From positions 12,344,746-12,408,745 of the forward strand of contig NC_092354.1 of the NCBI RefSeq assembly GCF_963676685.1: a stretch of 64,000 nt of DNA, written 5' to 3'. Positions 46,701 through 58,700 of this stretch are shown here, in pieces. Under the pieces are notes generated by a model. The model saw only the letters and a program-made list of their open reading frames with translations. It did no database searches and had not been told where the DNA came from. The position numbers were made by a program, and so were the translations under genes. Source of the DNA: Mytilus edulis (lineage: Eukaryota > Mollusca > Bivalvia > Mytilida > Mytilidae). Positions within the stretch are counted from its first letter, which is position 1. Every line of letters begins with the position of its first letter.

Positions 46701-49700
46701 CTTATATCTAAAAATTGACAATGAGGGTCTGTTGAAAAAAAACTTTACGACAAAAGAGATTATTTCAGCATTCCAATTGTGACGTTTCCATTTTGAAGTA
46801 GCAACATTCCAGGAGCACCTGCTTACGAGATATATATCTCCCAATTGATATTATATTCCCGTGCTTGCATTTCCTTTCATGATTGTCTTCGTAGAGGGTT
46901 GCTGCTCACAAGGAGGCTATTAAACTAAGAGTTCTAAATGGTAAAATTGAAATCATCCCTTCGTAAATTTTACGGACGCCATCACGAGTTGGTTGACCGT
47001 TATGGAATAACCGTTTCACAAATGATATCGAATATGTTCCTTATGTCGTAACTACAATCCCCCTCCCTTTCATGAATGTGACCTACCGAATTAGACTATT
47101 TACCGGATTTGTTATAACATGAGCAACACGACGGGTGCCATATGTGGAGCAGGATCTGTTTACCCTTCCGCAGCACATGAGAGCACCCTTAGTTTTTGGT
47201 AGGGTTCGTGTTGCTTATTCTTTGGTTTTCTATGTTGTGACATGTGTACTTATATTTGTCTGTTTGTCTTTTTCATTTTCAGCCATGGAGTTGTCAGTTT
47301 ATTTTCGATTTATGAGTTCGACTGTCCCTCTGGTATCTTTCGGGTCCTATCTTTCGTCCCTCTTTTTCAGTTAACGGTGACGGTCAGTTGACATCTATAC
47401 TCTACCGATAACAAAAATTGACTTCCAATTCTCCCATTCGTTTTTTTCATTGTGATAAAGCAACATTCCTGCAGCATATGTCAATACAATACATATCCTC
47501 AGAATCGAAATGAAATAATCAAGTGATAATAGAGATCATTTTAGTGCTGACAGAGACCTGTGATAGTATAAAATCTCAGTATTATAAAACACAAAAAAAA
47601 CAAAATCATTGTTAAATTTGTAATTTGTCAAAAACTTACATCAACAAATCCATACTTTATATCCATCACATGACTAACGGAGGAGCTTGAACACCGATTG
47701 TTTCTGAATAATGATAAAGCTCCGCTGGTGTAGTTCGTCGTAGGAGTAAACTTATCAAACCAGATGCTCTCAGCATATACTGGTCCGTCATAGAATATAA
47801 ACCCTTGGATAGGATACTTACTGAAATAGAAATAGAAATACTTATTCAATTTAATTTGTTAATTGTTTGTGATATCTTAAAAGCGAATATATAATTTTAG
47901 CCATTGTTATAATTCATTTTTATAATGTAGCCAAACTCCTGTCCTACTACTTGTTGTGAGGAACTGCGTATCTTTCTGGAACAACGTACATGTCTAAGTA
48001 CAAACGTTTAAGTAGGGTGTTATTTTCATGATAAGTTTTGTTTGTCTCTTTTTCTTTGGTTTTGTATGATGGAATCTCAATGCTCTTCAAATTTGTTTTT
48101 TATTTCACCTTTTTGAACAAAATTTGTTCAACCTTCACTGGTGAGTCTTTTATAGGTATCTCGCGTAAAATGTTTATCGCTATTATCTTTATAGCTATAT
48201 AGGAAATTGTGATGTCAGTCTTTCTCTGACGTTTTGGGTTTTCATTGCCTCGTCTTATTGGTTTACTTTTTGGAATCAAAAAAAAGAATAAAGCTTGTGC
48301 AGGTGACATTAAGTAACAACACAAAACGTTATGTTAAAATACATTTAGGTCAATGTATTCTTATATCAAAAAGGTTGCTTTAACTTTAAATAGTTAAATT
48401 TATGTTTCTTGACTATTTACTCAGTCAGGAATATACTAGTAAGTTTACGAAAATGTAATGTGTTTCACTAGTATAAATATCTAATTTGTGAATACCAAGT
48501 GAGTATGGTACAATGAACGCTAAGTTGCCTTGAATCTTGACTACTTGTTTACTCTGAGAATGAGTACAAACATTGGATTTACCAATAATTTGTTTCAAAT
48601 TTACATGTAATCCATATGAATCTTACTTTGACATCATAGAGGGTAATGTTATAAATACACAGTGTGCTTGTGATCTAATACAAAATATATAGGGTCAGTA
48701 GATTCCATATAGGACGAGAGCGACAAAGCTTATATTCCTAGTTAATAAGAGGTAAGATAAGATACTTATTGTTTTACGTCGTCCTTTTGTTAACTACTGT
48801 TGCATATTATTCCGTTTCTTATTGATGATTTAATTTATTTGTCTGACTTCCTTATGGTGAACTGTACCGTCTTTATTAGGATCGTGACTGACTATACCTT
48901 GAAGTTGTATAATATCTGCTACACGTCCTTATATTTTAAACGACTTTTATTTAAATTAGTATGTTGAACAATGAGATTTGTCACGATCTTTGAACAATGA
49001 GATTTGTCACGATTTAGATACTTACTCATCCCAGGGTATAACCAGAGATCTAGGATATCCCAACAATCGGCTCAATGTTCTACTCCACACTTCCGTTGGT
49101 TCACCTATATTATCAGTTTCTCCCATGAACACACTCTTCTCAATAAACTGCTCCTGATCGGACGATCTAGAAAATACGCAGCCAGATATAACGCAAACAA
49201 TATATTTTAAATTCCAATTTCAAATATATGTTGCGTGTCTAGATTTCCAACAGAGGTTAACAATGACATATTGTTGTGCAGCAGATCTGATTATTTGTGT
49301 GTTTCTTTCGTTTTGTTTTCATGAAAGTATACGGTTTATTCCAACTAGACGTTTTGGTTTATTGGGGGAAAATGATAACACTGACAAGGAAAATACAATC
49401 GTTAATACTGATTTGCATACTTCTTATCAACCCAATAACACACTTGAACCATAGTTAAATTTTTCATTGAATATTAATAAGAAACAATATCCAAGTTATA
49501 TGTAAAAAAAGTTATCAACTAAAGATCAAAGTTCGGCCTTCACCACGGAGCCTTGGCTCACACCGAACAAAAATCAATAAACAGTCAAAAAAAGAATGAA
49601 GCATTGTTTTGTTAATAACATATGTTGCTATTTAAGTACGGCATACTTAACCGAGTTTGTCGACGACGATATTTTACGCAATTTCATATATCTGCAAATT

Positions 49701-52700
49701 GAGAGCAATTCCATCAGCTAAATTGTGTTTTAAGACAGGGATATGAATCAACCAAATTAAGGTCATCACTCAAGAAATTTTACGATCGCCATCATGTGCT
49801 GATTGTCCATTATGGCAAAAGTGTGTCAGAAATCTTATCTGATATTCTTCCTCAGTCATAATAACCTTCCATCATTACCAAACTGAACAAAGAAATAACA
49901 CGACTGGTGTCGTATACGGTGCAGAAAATGCTTACCATTGCGGACCACCTGATTTCACTCCCGGTTTTTAGTGGACTTCGTGTTGCTTCTTATTTATTAT
50001 TTGTTTAACTGTTGATGTAAATGTCTTTTGGTTCTATGAGTCTTTTTTTACTCCTTGGTTTTGATTGTTATTGTCTTTCATTAGCAGCATAGTTCAATTG
50101 CTCTTTATATTTTTACTGTGGTTGTTATACGCATTGCAATAAAAAAAAATAACACTGTCAGAAAAGAAAAAAATTTAGAAAAAAAAAATAAACAGAAAGA
50201 ATGTTTTGAATGGATATCAATACCAAAATTACCTTGCAAATGTCAGACCTTTTCCACTGTCCGCCGATCTACAAAATTTATTTTATTAGCATTACAAGTC
50301 CAAATTTAATTTAAGCAGATGTGCATTTTATTAAATGAACATGTAATGTATTAATTTACGTTTTTTAATTGAGTTAGGCCTGCCAATTGATATTTTATCG
50401 TGTGTTTTTCTATGTTGTGATGTTATGCTATTGTTTCAGAAAAAGGGAGAAGGTGTGGATCCATTAAAACGTTTAATCACGCTGCAAATGTTTGCACCTG
50501 TCCTAAGTCAGGAATCTGATGTACAGTAGTTGTCGTTAGTTTATGTAATTTATACGTGTTTCTCGTTTCTCGTTTTTTATATAGATTAGACCGTTGGTTT
50601 TCCAGTTTGAATGGTTTTACGCTAGTAATTTTGGGGCCCTTTATAGCTTGTTGTTAGGTGTGAGCTAAGGCTCCGTGTTGAAGGCCGTACATTGACCTAT
50701 AATGGTTTACTTTTTTAAAATTGTTATTTGGATGGAGAGTTGTCTCATTGGCACTCACACCACATCTTCCTATATCTAAATAATTTATGTGGCTAGTCGT
50801 TCACATGATTTCACAATAGTATGTTTATTAGTCCATCTCAAGTCAAAATATTTTCCCATAAGACATCTGTTGGATATATTTGTTTTGTTTGCCGTCTTAT
50901 TAACACTTTAATACATGTCTCCTTCTTTATAATGTAAACTGTCTATTTGGTTAATGTTTGTTTGTTTGTATATTTGTTTGCTTTTATAGTGAATAAACTA
51001 TTCATAGATCCCAGGATTGAAATTTTATATTAACACCTCTACGAAAGACTCATCACTGACGCTCGAATCAAAGAATGTTAAAAAGGCCAAATAAAGTTCG
51101 AAGTTGAAGAGCATTGAGGACCAAAAATTCCTAGAAGTTTTGCCAAATACAGCTAAGGTAATCTATTCCCGAAGTAGAAAAGCCTTAGTATCTAAAAAAA
51201 ATCCAAATTTTCTTAACAGTTAATTTATAATTATGAACACATCAATGATAACTCAAGGCAGCACAGAAGTGCTGACTACTGGACTGGTGATACACTCGGG
51301 GAAATAAGTCTTCACCAGCAGTGGCATCGACGATTAAGATAATATCACAATGTTGACTTTGTACCCTTATATTTGACATTTTTACCTATAATGGCAGGTG
51401 TTTTTGTTCACACATCGTTGTCCATATAAAGGAATTCTATGCGACTCAGTGAGAGGTTTAGCTAGCTATAAAACAAAGTTTAATCCACCATTTTTCACCT
51501 TACAAAATGCCTGTACCATGACATGAATATGACAGTTGTTGTCCATTCGTTTCATGTATTCGAGTTTTTGGTTTTGCCATTTGATAAGGGACTTTCCGTT
51601 TTGAATTTTCTGCTCAGTTCAGTATTTTTGTTATTTTACTATTTTTTCACAAAAAGGCCAATGGTTAATAGTTGTTCCATATTATTGTAAATAACTTACG
51701 AATACCATCGGACAAAGATCAGCCCTCCTCTTATCCAAGCGTTTTCCCGGTTTTTCCAACCTTTAAAAAAATTAACACTATTGACATAAGTGTTCAAGCA
51801 AGTAATATACAGGTCATTAAAGAACATTTTTATCTGATATCATCAAAGATATACATTTAGATTACTTGTGTATATACATGTATGTTTGTTTGTCGGAAAT
51901 GTATGTTTATACACGTTTGGCTGCTGGATCCAAATTATTGTCATATTAACCAGTTATGTCCGTTAGGGTTGCTCATCAACTTTAGTCATTATAACGGAAC
52001 TATTCTCAACTGTCATTCAAAGGGAGGTTTACCTATTTAGAAAACCAGGTTAAACCAGTAGTATCTTTCAGAATGCCATCTTTTCTGTCAAAAACGAATG
52101 TTAGAAGCCAGGAAAATGAATCAATCCATAATAAGCAGTAGTGAAAAACATAAAAGCGAAACCCAAATACTCAACATTCAATAAAAATCTAAAAAAAAAA
52201 ACGTTTAGCTTGCACATAAACCCAATTGTTATTTGGAAAATTATCAAAACATGTATCTTATAGGTCATATAAACTAAAGAGATGTTTGGAATACTTTGAT
52301 GAGAGCACAACTTAATGACCAAGAACACAACAGAAAAAAAAACAATTTCTAGAGACACATTCAGTCTCCAATAATATGCTTACGTCTGCACAACATGTAA
52401 AGAAAAATTCGACCTAGGTCCTGTAAATATGAGAATGCATCTAAAACTGACTAACAAAGATTGATTTAGTGACAAAACAACATTAAGGGGTTTTAAACTA
52501 TACATACAAGGACAGCTTATTACTTGGTTGAATGCACACTCATATTTTACACACATGTATGGTTTTGGACTTTACCAAGAAAAAGATACCAATACTTTAC
52601 TTGTCTACAACCCTTTTCTGTTTTGGCCTTTTTAAACATATGATCATGTAATACTGGTACTTGTTTAAAACTGAAATGAATCAGGTATTGATCCCGATTC

Positions 52701-55700
52701 AATCTTTTACTTACAGGTTTGATAGTCAATGTATACTGGATCATCCTCAGCTAAAGGATTTTTTGGATCGAGTGGCATGGTCCTTGGATAATATCCATTC
52801 GTTCCCTCTACTTTCAGTTCATTGCCAATTTTCTTGATTCGATTATCGATAAATAAGCCCTAAAATGAAGAATACATACAAGGAGTAGATACTTAATTCG
52901 AGCAGTCTCATGGTAATATCTAACGACATTCTGATTAAAAAACTAGGTTTTTTCAGTTACATTTAATCTGCCAAAATCAGACCTGTCTCAAGATCTTGTC
53001 AGGTGCCGATATTCTAAGGTCCAGTCAAAGAAGACCAGTTCACAGGTCTGATCTGGTTTGGAGCATACCTGACCACATGTCTACCTGACCACATGTCTAC
53101 CAGACCACATGTCTACCAGACTACATGTCTACCAGACCACATGTATGGTCCTTGGTAGACGCGACAAAAAAGTATGTAGCAGTCTTTAAAATCACCATCG
53201 ATTTATCATCAACATGTTACACATGTTTGAAAGCATGACATTTTTTAACTTATAAATTAAAAGACCAGACTTGTGGTCAGGTATTCTCCAGACAAAAATA
53301 CCATAATTTGTTCTAGAATATTTACTTATTCACATGAAAATAAAAATGTATGAGGTTAAGTGTCAAATAGTTTAAGTGTCAAATAGTTACTTGCTGATAG
53401 GCTATTGAGGACTACTTCTAGCAAAAAATCATAAAAGAATTATTGTTGAGTGTTCTTATTATTTGGTATTCTTTTATGAAAAGAAAAAGAAAACAATTTT
53501 CATACCAATTTTGCTCTACACACATATTCTTCAAAAAATGGAATACTTACATGATTATTAGAATGAGCAGCATTGTTAATCAAATCGGTAATCTTTGTGT
53601 GTCTAGCCTCGTCAAACGCCATAAATCCAAGACTTTCCGAGGGGCCAGTTGGTTTGTAAGGAAAAATTATCCAAAAACCCATTCCCTATACATTGTATAA
53701 CAAAAATACATTTTAAAGTGGGATGTGTGACATGCAGTGTATAACAGAGCTGTGTAAAGCTAAAATGCATGGTTTGTTTTAAATGTTTAAGTTGATAGTG
53801 TCAAATGGTTCAGATTAAATCTTCAATGGTAACCATGTGCAAAACAAAACAATACTGTAGGCTTAAAACTGGTAGAGGTTCCTGTTCCTTATTTTTATGG
53901 TCTGTAGTAGAAATATTTTTTTTAAATGTTTTTCTTTTTGTTCTTCGTTTTTGTCTGGTATCAGAACCTTGCAATCATAATTTCAAAATAGTTACAACAA
54001 TTCTGCAATAAAGACTGGAATTTATTGAAGCCATTATATGAGCACCTTTTCAATTATTGTTGGTATAATTTTACCTCTGAACCAGCAGCAACATTATTAC
54101 GAACGATTGTTTGGGGATTCGTTATCCAATACGAGGCTGGGTTTCTACAAGCATAACATTTAAATCATTTGGAAAAAAATAAAATGATACAATTTAAATT
54201 ATTATCACTTCGTTCTTGTATATGTATTTACAAACTGGAGACGTTATTTTTAATAGCAACCACATTTGCTGCTTTCAAATCTATCACTTCACTTCATTAC
54301 CATATATCAACTTTTATTTGCAGAGCACAACTGATAAACACAGTTTACATGTATGAATATATATATATATATTTTATTTAGAAAACTACCCCTTTACATC
54401 GGGGGCACCATTCATCAGGGTAGAAGTGATGGTGCGTCTCTACTATATTATTTACAATTATATACATTTTAGTTAATGGTTTCATTATAGAATGTCTTTG
54501 AAACAATAACATACATGGCACATTAATAAGACAAAAATAGAGATTTCTAAAATACATAATCATAATAAAAAAAAAAAACCAATTTATAGAATGTTAAAAT
54601 ATACATGTAATTAAAACACTCATAGACAAATATGACCATGCAGCATGTATAAAGCATAAAAACTAAGATCAATCAATATATAATAGCACATACGAGTAAG
54701 TTAACTCAAAGGTTTATTTTGGTTCAACCATAGTTTGACGTAATCTAAATAATTCTAAGAGATACATTCTTCCATAAACATCATAAAATGAACCAATTTC
54801 ATCGTTAAAAGCATAACCAATATCGCCAACTAAAAATAATACTTGTGCACGTGGCGACAGTTCCAGAAAACTTACATTTCTATCATTAAAAGAGGCAAAT
54901 AAGGTGAAAAATTTAGACCTGGTTTGTACAAGAGATGTACACCCGAGCAGAAAATGTTCTAAATCCTCTGACTCCCCTGAATCACAAATGGGACATAGGT
55001 TGTCCTCGGACATATGCATTCTAAAAAGAAACTGCTTTAATGGCAAATAATTTGTTCTTGCGAGCAGTTTAAGACGGGATGAATTAAAATCGCTTATGTC
55101 CTCTAAGTATAGCTGGCTACCTGTCTTAATATAGCAGTGCTGATACAAATCAAGGCTACTTTTAGTAGTAACATCAATAATTAAACTTTCCCTACCATAT
55201 TGACAGTTAAATTTATTAGACCCAATACTTTCCGTGTAGGTGTTCATCTCTTGAACATATTTCCAGACACTTTCGTTTAATTGAACCATTTCACTAAAGA
55301 CTCGCTTGCACAGTCTATCGTCTGGTAGGTTATTAATCCTTTTAAAGTACGCAACTTTTTGGCGGGTGATAAATGCAGATACGGGTTCCCATCCAAGCTC
55401 GAGAAGGAGAGCGGAACGGGGAATATTCATTTTAGTGTTCATAATGATCTTAGCTGCGCGGTATTGCCAACTGTCGATGATCGATATATTTGTAGCTGAA
55501 AGTGGCATCCAGACGGCGCATGCGTGTGTTAAAGAAGGCCGGAGCACCGAGTTCCAAAGGGGGTCTCCAAATTTAACACGGTTAAAATTTCCATGCTCAC
55601 CGAGGACACGTAACAAATAGTTCAGCATATTATCCATCTTATCTTTCAAATAGTTATTTATATGGAAATTTGACTTTAGTGATCTATTTATGTAGTAACC

Positions 55701-58700
55701 GAGGTATTTATATTCGTTCACTTCCTCGATATTTACATCACCAAGAGACCAGACTCGTTCCGGACTTAACCGCTTCCCAACCACTAGAACTTTAGATTTC
55801 TTATGATTAAATTTCAAGTTCCATTTAGTTGCGAAATCGTGTGAAATCCGAAGTAACGTCTGTAAGTCTTCTGGCGATTTGGCAACAAGTACAACGTCAT
55901 CTGCAAATAGGAGACAATTTATAAGTTGTTGCGAAAGATCAAAACCTACACCGCTTTCATTAAGCATATCAACCAAGTCATTCATGAGCACAGAGAATAA
56001 AGTGGGTGATAATACACAGCCTTGTTTGACACCATATTCCTGTTCAAACCAGGTAGATTCAATGTCACCAAATAGTACCTTATTTTCTACATGACTATAA
56101 ATATTCTTAACTAGACGCCATACCTTCCCTTGTATCCCACTTTGCCATAATTTAACAAAAAGCCCATCGCGCCATACCCTATCAAACGCCTTTGATAAAT
56201 CCAAAAAGGCTAAGTAAAGGGGTCTTTTAGAAGAGCGTGACAAAGCACAAATACCTTGTAAAGCAAATATTTGATCTTCAATGCGTCGATCCTTTCGAAA
56301 AGCGCCCTGGTTTTCCCCAAGTACTTTGTGTTGTTCGAGGAAGTTCACGATATATATTTCCAAAGTCTTCGAAAAAAGTTTAAATACATTTGATGACAAA
56401 GTGATACCTCTGTAATTATCTAAGTCGTAAACAGAACCGGATTTATGGAGAGGTTTTATAATCCCCCTCTGCCATTCCACCGGTATCTGTTCGTGATCAG
56501 ATATGAAGGTAAACAGATCACACAAAGTCTTAACCATCGTATCACCACCATATTTCAAAAACTCGTTCGGAATATCATCGAAGCCGGGTGCTTTTCCTAG
56601 TTGAATCCAACGCAGTACATCTGAAATAGAGTCACTCGAAAAAGTTACTGAAAGCAAATTTTCGCCACGGCCACGGTTGCTCTCAATTTCAGATAACAGG
56701 TTTGTGACATGGTTTTTTAAATCGGGTTTAGTAGTTGTGTCTTTTCCGATTTTGCTAAAATGAGTTTTTAGACACTCACTTATGTCCGCATCGTCCTCGA
56801 TAAAATCGTCCTTATTGTTGGGATCGAAAATTCGACTGGGGTTAACACTTTCTTTCGGACCTCTGAGCAGTTTCCAGAAAAATTTACTATTTTTATTAGT
56901 AGCTATGCCCTTAACCGTGAGACACTTAACCTTTCTGTCGAACTCCTTACGCTTAATGGCTTCATGAAGTGCTAATTTCCGTTTTTTATAAACGCCAGAA
57001 ATATGAGTTCCGAGTTGGCTATCATGATTTCTCGTTCTATTATGTAAACGTTGCAATCTATTTGCATCACGTCTGGACTTAAGCATTCGATCTAGGGGTT
57101 TGTCCCAAAAGTTTCTATAATTTTTTACAAACGGAACTTTTTTCATAACCATATCAGCCGCGTAGTTAACTTTGGCTTTCCAAATATCCCAAAGAACATT
57201 TATATCATTTGATGCTTCGTGCCAATGTTCATCGAATACATTGTCTATGTTAACTTTGAATTTGTCCCAGTCAACATTTTCAGTTTTCCACATAAGCCGT
57301 GTCGGATTTCGCCGTTTATTAACGTCGTCTCGTTGTTTACGCAACCGAATCCGAACAATTACATGGTCGCTATGGAGATGTAAACTCCCGAGTTCGTCGA
57401 TGAATATCGATTTGACATGGTTACAAAGCGCTTCCGATAATAAAATATAGTCAATTGCAGACTTCTGGTTATTAAGAACCCTGGTGTAAAAACCTTCACA
57501 GCAGTTCATAGAGTTGGCAATTTCTAGGTTTACGGTTTCTGAAAATTGAATAGAAATAAAAGTTCTGTTTCTTTCAGTGAATGTACCTAAGTCTAATGTG
57601 GTGGAAATAATATAATACACTGGTTTTAATCTGTGAAAAACTGGAATTTGATGATTTGATACATGTTTTAACGATAAGAATTTTACTTGAAAATTTGTTA
57701 AATATTCGTTGTCTGGAATTATATCAATTAAATTTATTCCTGTGCCATCATGGTTCTATAAGCTTTCCATTGTTGGTATATTTTGATTCAGACTACAGTT
57801 TAACTTTACAAATCGCGGATCGTATGAACGGATACATGTTCAATAACAATGTGTAACTCATGATCATATATAATGTAAAAAGAAAACAACTTACCCATCG
57901 GAATGGATAAGTTTACATTTGAAACTTTTGATTCAGACTACAGTTTAACTTTACAAATCGCGGATCGTATGGACGGATACATGTTCAATAAAAATTTTTA
58001 ACTCATGATCATATAATGTTAAAAGAAAACAACTTACCCATCGGAATGGATAAGTTTACATTTCCGTGTTACAGCAACGAGATTCCCGTCTATAACTGTT
58101 CTTTTCTCCCCACCATCTTCTAAGAAAATTCCATGGCAAAGATGGTCATAGCAAACATTATCTTGAACCTGTGTATATTGGAAAAAAATGCAGACCATAC
58201 AATAATGCTGATTTATATATGTAGCTATATACATGTACTTTAGTAGTTGTCGTGTGTTGCTGCATATTTCTTTTGCGTGTACTGCGTTGTACATAGATAA
58301 GTCTATAATTTTTTTTTTCGTTTGAAGTGGTTAACATTTGGCTATTTAAACATATATTTATTTATTTATAGTAGATTGGAAAACATTAAGGGCTGCGTAT
58401 AGCTCATTATGCGGTATATGAGTTTTTTCCATTGCTGAAAACTGTATGGTGACCTATAGATGCTAACATTTTCATCATTTGATTCCACAAACAAAGATGA
58501 ACGGATACTAAACATTCCACAAACAAGGTTTGACGGAAAGTTAACGATTACACAAACAATGATGAACGGATAACTAAAAAGTAAATGCATACTCAAGACG
58601 CAATTGTAAGTTGTCCGATTATGAATTTTGAAATTATTATGAAACTAAGGTTTCAACTCCCTCAAGCAAAGTTGGCTTAAGTTGAATTTGGCTATTTATT

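Noticed and set aside
55306-57450. Several + strand ORFs of 60-104 codons
   Set aside because: Antisense shadows of the LINE RT frame.
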